A stretch of DNA of 64,000 nt, taken from contig JARHVA010003638.1 of NCBI GenBank assembly GCA_037957365.1, positions 1,375,001 to 1,439,000 on the forward strand, read 5' to 3'. Shown piece after piece: positions 12,551-23,110 of this stretch (position 1 is the first letter of the stretch; every line of letters begins with the position of its first letter). The stretch comes from Torreya grandis. Its lineage: Eukaryota > Streptophyta > Pinopsida > Cupressales > Taxaceae. The notes under the pieces were generated by a model. It had not been told where the DNA came from and did no database searches. It saw only the letters and a list, made by a program, of their open reading frames with translations. Made by a program: the position numbers and the translations under genes.

Positions 12551-13550
12551 ACACATAAACCATTAAACCCAAACCCTGAACCCATAACTCTAAATGCTAA
12601 ACCTTAGAACCTAAATTTTGAAACCTAAATCCTAAACCCCAAACCTTGAACCATCAACACTAAATAATATACCTAAACCTTAGACCCTAAGCCCCAAACC
12701 TTGAACCCTTAACACTAATACATTAGCCCTAAACCAAAAATAATAATCCATAAAACCTAAACTATAGACCTTAAACATATAAACTTAAAACATTAAACCC
12801 TATAATTTATACCCTAGACCCTAAACCCTAAAACCTCAATGTAAGCCCTTAACCCTAAACTCTGAACCCTAAACCTAAAATATTAAATCCTAAACCCTAA
12901 AACCTAAATGTAAGACCTTAACCCTAAACCCCATGCCTAAAACCATAAACCATAAGTCATAAACCTTAAACATTAACTCCTAAACCAAAAATTCTAAACT
13001 CAAATCGAAAACCCAAAACCCAAAACTTTAAACACTAAACTTAAATTCCTAAACCCTAAAACCTTAACCCTAAACCTTAAACCTAAAACCCCAAACCCAA
13101 AACCATAAAATTTAAATCGTAAACACTAAACCCCAAATCTTGAACCCTAATCCCTAATCTCCTAACACTAAATCACAAACCCTAAATACTAAACACTAAG
13201 TTTTAAACCCAATCTCTCAACCAAACCTCAAAGATCAAAACCTTGAAACTTACACCCTAAAAACTAAACCCTTAGAGTGAAACCATAAAACCAACACCCT
13301 AACCCTAAACATCAACCCTAAAACCCTATAATCTAAACTCTTGGTCCCTTAATCCATAAACCATAAACCTTTAAACATAAAATATAAATTATAAACCCTA
13401 AATCCTAATCCCTAATCCATAACACTAAAACTTGAACCCAAAATGCTAATCCCTATACACTAGACACCAAGCTATGAATATTGAACCATCAACCCTAAAT
13501 CTTAAACCCTAAATTTATAAATCCTAAACCTCTAGCCATAAACCATAATC
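12550..13550 (+). repeat. Degenerate CCCTAAA telomere-like array T1
   Basis: About 1 kb dominated by ccctaaa, cctaaacc, ccataaacc and ccctgaacc variants of the plant telomere heptamer (CCCTAAA on this strand), with few perfect consecutive units. It lies between two direct copies of block A, so it is interstitial and not a chromosome end. Confidence 0.9.
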
Positions 13551-13555
13551 TTGAG

Positions 13556-13690
13556 TTATCACCTATATAGAGAAAAGAGAGGGGGCATTAACTAAGCCCT
13601 ATCTTGAAAGGACAGGGGTCATTCTAACCTATATAGAGAAAGGAATGACTAGGGACATTCATGTAAAAGTGTTGAAGGTGGATTCAGGAT
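13556..13690. repeat. Short tandem duplication with purine-rich core
   Basis: The phrase cctatatagagaaa...g...acatt occurs twice (about 13,560 and 13,628). The first copy contains an AGAGAAAAGAGAGGGGG purine run. It separates array T1 from block A copy 2. Confidence 0.6.
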
Positions 13691-13935
13691 GAATTCCTAA
13701 ATAATTTATGGGTTTTTTAAACAATGGGCCTATCAATATGCATAAATGGCTAGCCTGTAGCATTCAACTTACATATAATAATGATATAGTCATTCATACA
13801 TTATATCTACCCCATACCTAGTACTACATGTAGGTATGTTGTCACTCATACATGACATTTAATTGTATTCATGATATAGTCACTCATACTAGACACAAAT
13901 GTAGCTAATCACCTTAGTACACTCCATTTACACTT
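13690..13935 (+). repeat. Block A, copy 2
   Basis: Direct repeat of 12,335-12,550: gggcctatcaatatgcataaa, gtcattcatacattatatc, agtactacatgtaggtat, cactcatacatgacat and an end phrase taatcaccttagtacactcc. Confidence 0.85.
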
Positions 13936-14851
13936 TGTTAGGTGAATATTTTTTACTGACACACTGATAGGAAAATAGTTATTTCAGCCATAGTGTGATG
14001 AGATAAAAGCTCTCCTCAAGACAAGGGGAGGCTCCTTTCCTATTGCTAACTAAAATAACAAGTTATTATTTACACTTATTTACACTAACTTTATCATAGT
14101 GGGTGTTGTCATATCATCCAATTTTATTTTTTTAGAATTGATGTTTTCTTAAAAATTTCTTCCTTTTTTCACAATATATTGATCAAATGTAAAATCACTT
14201 GATAGAGTAATAGTAACTGATATTCAGATGAGTTAGCCGAAAGAATAACTAGAATAATACCAACAAAGTAAAGTGAACGGAAGGAATAAAATGCAGCCCA
14301 AAGTCTCCATATTATTTCAAATAAATATTAAAAAACACCAAAGAAGAATAACTTGTAGCCCAAAGTCTCCATAGTAAGTCACTTTCAATGATGAACACAA
14401 ACCTAGTAACTAAAAAGTAGCTCAAAAACTCTAAAATCAGCTTCCTGACACCTTTCATTTTATAGAAATTTCACACCAAAATCCAATCAAATCACAATAA
14501 AATGTAATGGAAATGACATAAGAACATCTCCAACAAACCACAAGTTTATCTCAACACAAATATTGAAAGATCACTTGATTTTATTATATTGAATGGAATT
14601 CAAGATTTACAATATGAACACAAAGTTTTAAAATTATTAATCAATTTAGTAATGTTTCACCTCTATATCTCTTGGTGATAATTTTTACAAAGATAATCCT
14701 ATTATTTATAGAGAGGAGATATGAACAAAAATAGGAAAAACATAAATATTTGACTTATTCTAAGACAGAGTCCAATTTGACTTAGGACCGTGTACTTTTT
14801 CTACGTGTAATTTACACTAAACAAAATTACATAAAAACATATAAAAATAAA
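13936..14851. other. Unassigned DNA downstream of decayed ORF
   Basis: No motif recognised. A short direct repeat (cagcccaaagtctccat near 14,293; tagcccaaagtctccat near 14,355) suggests a ~60-bp local duplication. It lies at the 3' side of the minus-strand ORF. Confidence 0.4.
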
Positions 14852-17800
14852 CTAAGTGTCCTTGGACATAGGAATTTCTTCCTTTTTATTTTTCTCTAAA
14901 TATTCCTCATATCTTTTCATGGTAGTTTGAACTCCCTTCTTATCCAGCCCTAAAGTGCTTTTGGAAATGGCAAGAATCCTCATGATAGAATATGTTAGAT
15001 TACTGACAAGTCTTTACTTCTATCCATGATTCTCTACAATTTATCTATTATCACTTAAATTTTAATCAATATATCAATGGAATCCAATGTAAATGTCTCT
15101 ATTTTGGCCTTTATGTGAACTAAAGAAGTGAACTCCTTAACAATTACTTTAGTAGGTAGAATTTTCCTAGAATCATTAATCACCTAATAAGGAAGTTCTC
15201 CAATCTTCTCTATAAGGTCCAGTCCTTTGTTAGTGCATACGTCCTGGGCTTCTTCCAAACTCTTGATTAGAATACAGAGAACTTATTTTTTATTCACCAT
15301 TGTCTCTTTATATTCTACATACATTTTCCTATTTGAAATGATCTTTTGTTCAATAAAAAGCTCCATCTTAAATTGATGTAGTTGAGTCCATGTTTGAATA
15401 TCTTTATCTGTCAATTGTGAATCTTGAGAAAGAGTATCTAGATTTTTTTGTATTTTTGTTTTTAATTCATTTAAGTTTTTGAGAAAATTAATGACATATA
15501 TTATTCATTGAGTACCTTACGCTATCAGTCTCTCCATCCAAGTCGATTGCATGACCTTGTGACCCAATTTTATCAGCTTGTTGAATAGCTTTCTCAGTGA
15601 TATCATCCCCAATAGGTTCCAAATATTCAAAAGTTTGCATGATATTTAGTAGAAGTTAAGTTAATTATTTTACTTGTACTTTGAGTTGATCTTTAATCAC
15701 TTTATCTCTATCATATATCTCAAGCAATGATGCCATTACTGCCTACAAATATTCTTTCACACCTTTGTGAGTTTGTTTACCCAAGTTTATTTATCTAATC
15801 ACATAATCAGATAATTGGATATATTCAATGTTATTAAATTTTAGAGGAATTTTAACCTCAACATATTTATAACCAGATTCAATAGTCACTCTTGACATTA
15901 TTTTAGACTTTTATCCTTTTTTGGCTTCACTGGTTGGAGTATACAAAAATCAAAGTCTTTTGGTGACACAACTCACTTCTTGTTAGGTGTTTGTGATGTC
16001 AACCAAGGGGGAAGAGAAGATGGATCTCCTTTTGTAGAGGATTCCAAAGCTTGGGATGTTGGGAGAAGATCAATGGTTTGTGAGGTAAGTAGAATGAAAA
16101 GTGGGATGGAAGTAGGGGGTAACAAGATATATACAAATGGAATGGTATTTATGATAGTGAAGTTGGAGTGAGAATGGTGGAAATTTTAGTTGTTGAAAAG
16201 TTAGAAATGGGGGTGGAGGAGACCTTGGTTGTCAATTTAGAGGATGAAGTAGACATGAACTTGTCCATATCTTACTGAGTGATATATAAATTGGTGTTTG
16301 AATCTATTAACTTGGAAGGGCTAGGCAATTAGACAAAGTCAAAAAATTGGTATAACATACTATACTAAGGAACTTGAAAAAGAGTAGCACTTGGGGGTGA
16401 AGGGGGAGATGAGAGAATAGTTTGGAGAGGTATTGTGGAAGCATCTAGAATAGTAGGAGTGGAAGGAGAAAGAATATAAGATTCTACCTAAGAAGTTTCT
16501 TTTTGTGATACTTCAACTTGAGAAATTTTCCCTTAAGAGGTCTCTGCTTAGGAGGTTAGTGGTGGTGAAATTTCAACTTGAACTGGTGCTTCACTTGTGA
16601 TTAGATTTTTTTCCTAACCCAATTGGTCACTCTTTTTTGTATCTACTTCTTTGCCTTTTCCCTTACCTTGAATTTTGAACACAAACCCAAATTTCTATGT
16701 CAAGGTGGAGGCATCTTATTTTTTATTTATTCTCAGCTCTTCATGTTTCTTTACCATCACTTCATCATATTATTCTTTTGAACTAGTCTTGAATGACTTT
16801 AATTTGATCTTTTGTCTTTCCAACCAAGCTTTAGTTCTTGTAAGAATGGGATGGAATCTATCTCTAAAAGAAGTGGATTCTTTAACTAACCATTGGATGG
16901 GAGGAAGAGGAGTTGAAGTCACTTGATTTTTATCATATGATGGATCTAATATATTCCCATTATCTATTAAATATTCAAGAATATCTACCAATTTTAAATT
17001 GACAATTTGATCAACAGTGAGGTGACTATAATTAAGTCTCCTTATGTCTTTATCAGTTCTACATTCTACCCAAATGTCTTAAATTCTATGTATGTGAGTG
17101 ATATTACATTTGAGCTTTTCCTTCATCAGCCTGTAATCAAAGTTTTTTCTACTCTTGAATTTCTTAAGTGTAATCCACTACAACTTAGTTTCCATGGTTT
17201 TGGCCTTTGAAGTAGTGGCAATTATGTACCGACCAATACTAATTGAAAAATTTAAGCCTTTTTTTTGGGTATCTAATTATTTTTTATGGACACTCATTAC
17301 TTATCTATACATCTTCATTAATATTAACTTGTCACTTGGGTAACTAGGTAGTATGTAAGGTTGCTCATCGAACCCTCCTACCCTAATATAGGTAAATGTA
17401 AGAAAATGAAACCAACCCTATTGACCTGTGCCCATGCCTGATCTAAAACTCTCTTATTTTCAAGATCTTTCTCAAAAGTACAAATGAATTTATAGAAGAA
17501 AGCATCATTAACTCTCTTGTAATGTTTGATGCTTTCCTTTAGATTTAGATATGGATAGTGCTCATATACAAGAACATTTATTCTCTCACAAATAGTAGTT
17601 AGCATACATGAGATATGAAGTCATATAAAACTTGAGTGAAGAAGCCACCACAGAGAGTTGATGACATATAACATCACTAATTTGTTTACCCCAAAAGATC
17701 TTTTGATTATTCCTTTTGATAGCCCAAATGTATTGATACATCCATTCTTAGAAAATGTTCAAAGTTGGCAATCCTTTCACTCTACTTAGGAGGGTGATAA

Positions 17801-18329
17801 AATCCCCTACCTCCTCTAGAAAGTTACTATGGTACAAATACTTGGGCCATCTAGCAATGGTGGGCCAAAGAGTCTTGATCCATTTGGAGTTGATTTGCTT
17901 CTTACACTTCTCAGGATCTCTATCATAATTTTCTTGAGTTGATTCCATAGTCAAATTTGAATACTCTTCAATCTTAGAGAGGTGGAATATTTTATCAAAA
18001 TATTCCTCATCAAGGTGAATGACCACTTTGCCATCTAAATCCTTGACTGATCTACTTTCTTTATCAAAATGTGTAGCCATGGTCAAGATGAAATTATAAT
18101 CCTATGCCGACACAAGAAATGCAACAGCCAAGTGGATCTCACTATTAAGTATCAGTTGCATATGAGATGCAATGAGATCTCTTCCTAGTCTCTATAAGAA
18201 CTTAGCCATGTTGAAATGGACAATCTCTATGTCCCCAATTTAATCTACATTTGGGTCAACTATAGACAATGTAAGCACACCTTGATACTTATACTTCATT
18301 ATCTTATTGTTTGGAGAATTGTCTGACAT
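14852..18329 (-). pseudogene. Decayed long ORF of unknown function (~1,150 codons)
   Basis: Reading right to left, an ATG at 18,329 opens a frame beginning MSDNSPNNKIMKYKYQG. The open segments 18,086-17,748 and 16,991-16,770 share this frame; 17,605-17,378 and a segment from an ATG at 15,898 to a stop at 14,852 lie one frame off, so a few small indels exist. Most interruptions are TAA or TAG where Q (or W) would fit. Seen in order: a globular N-terminal part (IKTLWPTIARWPKYLY; YKRVNDAFFYKFICTFEKDL), a segment with TPLPPIQWLVKESTSFRDRF, a long S/T/P/Q-rich low-complexity middle (16.6-15.9 kb) and a charged helical C-terminus (MKRYEEYLEKNKKEEIP). I do not recognise the family. No reverse transcriptase, integrase or DDE triad was seen. 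It may be cargo of the surrounding inverted-arm structure or a gene of an unrecognised element. The palindrome array just upstream may be its regulatory region. Confidence 0.6.
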
Positions 18330-18450
18330 TGATTAGATAGGTACAATTAGGAAAATTTGGTTATCCAAAGTTAACATTTTTCATTCTTTTTGGAAAAATG
18401 TAAGAGCGGTAAAAAATAACACTCTTACACAAGATATGGTGAAGGTTGTA

Positions 18451-19430
18451 TAGTTCAAAGAATTTTCTCCAAAATGCACAAGGGTTGGAAAGTTTTGAGA
18501 TGTAAGTCAGAGAAAATTCTTTGACTTGCATAACATGGAAAAACCCTCTTTCATGCAAGTTAGAAAATTTTCTTCAACTTACATAACTTGGTTTTATCTT
18601 GTTGATTGTAGGTCAGAGAAAATTCTCTAACTTGCATGAGGATAGAGTAAGATTGGATGTAGGTTGGATAAATTTCTTTGACCTATATCCAATTTGATTA
18701 TTTTGTGCATGTTAGAGAATTTTCTCCAACTTTTACAAAATGAGGTAGGGTTGGATAACTTTATGTACATTAGAGAATTTTCTTTGAAGTGTATCAAAAG
18801 AGAATGTGAACTTTAGAGAAAATTCTCTAATGTACATGAGGTGAAAAAAAAGGACAAGTGTAACTCAGATAGAATTCTCTGAGATGCATAAGAGTTGGAA
18901 AAAAAATTGAGATAAAACCCTCGACTCGAAAATAAAATGACAAAAAAGGGGGGGGGGTGGAGTTTTGGGATAGGAAAATAATCAAAATACTAGGTGGTAA
19001 AACTAACCAACAACAAGAAAAATAAGAATAAATAAAACAAAAATGAAAACCCTACCTAAAATGCATGCTCAAAAGTCCACATGCAAACAAGGGTAACTAC
19101 AAAAAATGGTGATAAGGGACATGTTGACAAGCTCAAAAATGGTGATGGTAGAGTGAAAATGAGATTGAAAATAGTGAGGAGGAAGATAAAAATATGGTAA
19201 AATTAAAAAAAGTACAAGTTTTAATATATATAAAATGTGGTAATTAATGCCCACTAATTATTATGGATGGTGGGTCTTATGTACAAGATCAGAGAAAAAT
19301 CTTGACCTTGCATATGCAAAGTCAAAAAAAATATCTAAATTTGCACAAAGCATATGTAAATTCAGAAAAAATCTTTGACTCAACATGAAAAGAAATAAAG
19401 TGTAGTTTGGAGAAAATTCTTAAAACTACA
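18451..19430. repeat. Array of about 13 imperfect 30-bp palindromes
   Basis: Each unit is a dyad close to TGYAAGTYAGAGAA + AA/TT + TTCTCTRACTTGCA. Units lie at about 18,451-18,473, 18,501-18,530, 18,554-18,583, 18,607-18,636, 18,658-18,687, 18,706-18,736, 18,764-18,794, 18,805-18,836, 18,859-18,890, 19,280-19,312, 19,315-19,345, 19,355-19,385 and 19,401-19,430. The 14-nt arms of the better units match at 11-12 positions. Most centres read GAAnnTTC, the core of a heat-shock element. The array begins about 120 bp upstream of the minus-strand ORF start at 18,329. It may be regulatory or a satellite of foldback units. Confidence 0.85.
18948..18957. repeat. G10 homopolymer
   Basis: Ten consecutive G residues after an A run, in otherwise AT-rich DNA between the two halves of the palindrome array. 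Confidence 0.9.
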
Positions 19431-19589
19431 TGGGATGCAAAATTCCCTCAAAATATCAACTTTTTTGGGAAAAACAAATGAAAGGAGGTAATGATTAGCC
19501 TCATTTTGCATGCTTAGAGATAATGAGATACAAAAAGGATAAGTTTCATAGGGGTTATCACTTGAATTGATCCTGCTAAATTCAATGAT

Positions 19590-20305
19590 AACACACCTAA
19601 ACCATTAACCCTAAAACCCAAACCCTGAACCTTAAACACCATAAATCTTGAATGTTGAATCATAAACACCATAAACCTTAAACACTTAACCCTAATACAT
19701 TATCCCTAAACCAAAAATAATAATACCTAAAGCCCAAAACCTAGACCCTAAACATAGAAAGTTAAAACCTCAAACCCTATACTTTATATGCTAGACCCTA
19801 AATAAAGAAAGTTAAAATCTCAAACCCCATACTTTATACCCTAGACCCTAAGCCCTAAAACCTAAAATTTAAGCCCTTAACCCTAAAGCCAAAGCCATAA
19901 TCCTAAAATCTTAAATCCTAAACACTAAACCATAAAACCTTAACCCTATACCCTTAATATTAAACACTAAACCTTAAATACAAAATTCAAAATCATAAAC
20001 CTTAAACCCTAAACACTGAACCCCAAACCCCAAACCCTATACCCAAAACCTTTACCCCTAAACTCTTAACACTAAACCCTAATCCTAAAACCCTAAGTAC
20101 TAAACCCTAAAACTTTAAATTTGAACCCTAAACCACACACCATAACCATAAAAACTCAAACCCAAAACCATATACCCTAAATCCTAAAACTAGATAAACC
20201 CTAAAACATAAATGCCAAAATCCAAACAATCAACTCCAAACACTGAACTAGAAACTCTAAAACCTAAACCCTAAAAATGAATCCTAAATGACAAACAATA
20301 AACAT
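19590..20305 (+). repeat. Degenerate CCCTAAA telomere-like array T2
   Basis: About 0.7 kb of ccctaaa, cctaaaac and ccccaaacc variants. The orientation is the same as T1, although the outer arms of the structure are inverted relative to each other, so T1 and T2 are not the two halves of one inverted repeat. Confidence 0.9.
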
Positions 20306-20880
20306 ACACTATGGAGACCACGGCATAGAGGAATGATGTAAGCATTAGTAGTTTATCTCAACCCCTTCTCGACTTTCCTATCATAATTCCTACACAAGCA
20401 CAAAGATTTCAATGCAAGGAGAAAACATGCCATAACAAAGTCAGTGGCACAAATGGTAATAATTTATACTCATGACCCAAATCATTATTTGATAATAAGT
20501 CAAAAACATAAAAAGATCCAAAATGCTCCATCCCTTTTTCTCAATGATTTGGAAATAACTGTGTCTAGAAGAAGGATTTCACCTTATACAAAGCAAGTGC
20601 AAAGTGGTAATTTTTTTATCTATCATCATTTTGATCATCCCTCATCATTAAAAATTATTTTTTTCTATGCAAGTGCAAAGAGGATATTATCTTATTTTCA
20701 CCATGTAAACCATTCAATAATCTCCCTAGAGTAATCCATCATGACCCTATCTAATCTACTAGACATGAACGAGAATAATCACCCTAGTACACTCCAATTA
20801 GAACAAAAAGAATTGAAACACCATTAAATATTTAGATGAAAAATATATTGTTTAGTCTAAAAAAAAATTATAATGACTAC
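20306..20880. other. Spacer with block A end fragment
   Basis: Mostly unassigned. At 20,740-20,800 the phrase ctagacatgaacgagaataatcaccctagtacactccaatt matches the distal end of block A copy 2, in + orientation. The open frame at 20,444-20,734 has no recognisable motif. Confidence 0.5.
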
Positions 20881-20904
20881 TATATTGAAATGCACTCTAC
20901 TAGA

Positions 20905-21460
20905 TGTGGGAGTGACTAGGGATGATGGAGTGATTAGGTATGATGAGGGACAATGAGGGAATGGTTAAGGACAATGAGGGATGAGGACATATGAGTAGGG
21001 GTGATTAGGTATGATTAAGGATGATGAGGGTTTATGAGGTAGTTATTAGGGATTATGAGGGACATTAAAACATGATGAAGGATTGAATGGGGATGGTAAG
21101 AAATGATGATGGTCAATGAGGGAGTTATTAGGGATGATAAGGGATGACGAGAGTGTGACTAAGGATGATAAGCGATGATGAGAGAGTGATTAAGTATGAT
21201 TAGTGTTGATGAGGGAGTGTTTAGGGATGATCAATGACAATGAGGGATGGTGAGAGATGATGAGGGAGTGACTAGGGATGATGAGGGTTGATGAGGGAGT
21301 GATTAACAACAATGAAGGATGATGATAGCCAATGAGGGAGTGATTAGGGATAATGAGAGACAATGAGAATTGGTGAGAGAATGAATATGGATGATAAGTG
21401 AATATGAGGGTTAACGTGGGAGTGATTAGGGATGATGAGGGTCAATGAGGGAGTGTCTTA
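20905..21460 (+). repeat. G-rich minisatellite of gatgaggga / gattaggga units
   Basis: About 550 bp composed of alternating phrases gtgattagggatgatgaggg, caatgagggag and atggttaaggac, giving an irregular 10-12-bp subunit with a higher-order period near 30-45 bp. The + strand is almost free of C. Confidence 0.9.
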
Positions 21461-21619
21461 TGTGAATTTAGGGTGCTAGAATATGACTTTATTCTACGTG
21501 ACTGTGGAATAATGCATGAGATTGGAATTGAAGAATGCATGGATTGACCATCTATCTGACATTTGTTTTAGAGTGAATGGTATCTTTTTAGAATGAATTT
21601 GAATGGTGTTTTGATTTAT

Positions 21620-21885
21620 TTAGTTTCTAATGGAGTCTATTAGGGTGATTAGATACATTCATGACTAGTTTAAGTTATCATATCATGACTACATGTAGAT
21701 GTCATGTATGAGTGAATGCATACATATATGTAATATGTATGCAATAGATGTCATGTATGAGTGACTATATCATGACTATAGGTATGTTATAAGTTATATG
21801 ATACAAGGCAGTCATTTATGCATATTGATAGACCTATTAACTAATAAACCCACAAATTATTTAAGAATCCACCTTCAAGCTCAGG
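21620..21885 (-). repeat. Block A, inverted copy
   Basis: Read on the minus strand it gives ataggtctatcaatatgcataaatgac, ggtatgttataag-like variants, tcactcatacatgacatc and taatcaccctaatagactcc, matching block A copies 1 and 2. It directly abuts the right inverted arm. Confidence 0.85.
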
Positions 21886-22150
21886 TATTCAATCAGGTAG
21901 GGCATACTCAAGAAGGTAAAGTAGGCAGGGCATACTCAACTAGGTAAAATATGGGGCATAATCAATGGTATAGATCTATTACATATGTAACATGATTTGT
22001 AACTTCATTTCTCATTCTATCTTTTAATCTTGAAATTATGAAAACTAAGTATTGACTAGAATGGAATTTGAAAAACTAACTTCTAAATGGTAACTCCTAC
22101 AACTTTGTAATCAATTTCAGAAGATGTCGAGTGGCACTAATTTCTTATAC

Positions 22151-22219
22151 TTAGTAAAATAAATTTAAATTATAAGTTTACATTTAATTTAAACTTATAC
22201 TTGACATTTATTTTATTAA
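22151..22219. repeat. Hairpin in right arm
   Basis: ttagtaaaataaattt... at 22,151-22,180 pairs with ...acatttattttattaa at 22,190-22,219 with a few mismatches around a short loop. It is the counterpart of the 100-bp hairpin at 10,869-10,968. Confidence 0.75.
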
Positions 22220-22291
22220 ATATATCCTTGTAAAACACCAAACATCACTAAAAAATTGCAATTCAAAGTGCTTAACAACTTTTTGTAATTG

Positions 22292-22315
22292 AACACACAC
22301 ACACACACACACATA

Positions 22316-22347
<32 letters not shown>

Positions 22348-22419
22348 CATACATACACACACACACACATATATACACATACATACATACATGTATATAC
22401 ATACATACATGTATATACA

Positions 22420-22451
<32 letters not shown>

Positions 22452-22728
22452 CATACATACACACACACACACACACATATATACACACACATACATATAC
22501 ATATATATATTACACACACACACATATATACATACACACACACACACACATATATACATATATATATATGTATGTATATGTATATATATATGTATATATA
22601 GATATATATGTATATATATACATATACATACATATATATATGTATATATATATATATAAATATATATGTATATATATATATATATATATATGTATATGTA
22701 TATATATATATACATATATGTATATGTG

Positions 22729-22778
<50 letters not shown>

Positions 22779-22811
22779 CATATATATATATATGTATATA
22801 TATATACACAT

Positions 22812-22854
<43 letters not shown>

Positions 22855-22865
22855 TATATACATAC

Positions 22866-22940
<75 letters not shown>

Positions 22941-22949
22941 CACACACAC
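22292..22949. repeat. Compound (CA)n / (CATA)n / (TA)n microsatellite, ~660 bp
   Basis: Alternating purine-pyrimidine DNA for about 660 bp: CA runs, CATA runs and TA runs in many blocks, ending in (CA)n. Every long open frame here is Tyr/Ile/Thr/His or Cys/Val repeat translated from the microsatellite. Confidence 0.97.
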
Positions 22950-22956
22950 GTATTTC

Positions 22957-23075
22957 AAAAGGGTGTACACCCTTTTCAAAGGGCATACTCCCTATGAAAA
23001 TGATGTATGCCCTTTGTAAAGGGCATACTCCCTATGCAAAGGATGTATGCCCTTTGTAAAGGGCATATACCCTTT
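22957..23075. repeat. Three tandem GGGCAT/ATGCCC palindromes
   Basis: 22,957-22,976 is a perfect 20-bp palindrome, AAAAGGGTGTACACCCTTTT. 23,005-23,028 is an 11-bp stem (GTATGCCCTTT / AAAGGGCATAC) with a 2-nt loop, and 23,045-23,068 repeats it with one mismatch. The left arm has a decayed relative near 10,750-10,775. Confidence 0.88.
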
Positions 23076-23110
23076 CAACATTTCAATATTTTTTTTGCAT
23101 TTTCCTTACA

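Larger units (their letters stand above)
10600..23110. mobile_element. Large composite structure with inverted arms (putative element)
   Basis: The DNA at about 10,750-11,270 reappears in reverse complement at about 21,900-22,250 and 22,955-23,075. Shared phrases include atgtttggtgttttgtaagg, the ttagtaaaataaat hairpin, gtaactcctac, gaatggaatttgaaaaa, catgttacatatgtaa and gagtatgccctacct. Between the arms are two CCCTAAA-like arrays, copies of a ~220-bp block, a minisatellite, a long decayed ORF and a palindrome array. The layout suggests a large terminal-inverted-repeat element with cargo. It could also be two oppositely oriented copies of one repeat that happen to flank unrelated DNA. No target duplication or sharp terminus was found. 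Confidence 0.5.
21886..23110 (-). repeat. Right inverted arm, split by a microsatellite
   Basis: 21,900-22,250 and 22,955-23,075 correspond in reverse complement to the left arm (10,750-11,270). The CA/TA microsatellite at 22,292-22,949 sits between them and is absent from the left arm. Confidence 0.75.

Noticed and set aside
18451..19430. Palindrome array as a CRISPR array
   Set aside because: Units are imperfect dyads at irregular spacing with similar flanks, no unique spacers of constant length, and the context is plant nuclear DNA.
12550..20305. CCCTAAA arrays as a true telomere
   Set aside because: Units are degenerate, arrays are bounded on both sides by other repeats and both lie internally; no chromosome end.
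22208..23059. Long open frames of up to 256 residues on both strands
   Set aside because: They translate the CA/TA microsatellite (Tyr-Ile, Thr-His, Cys-Val repeats); all frames stay open because the repeat lacks stop codons.
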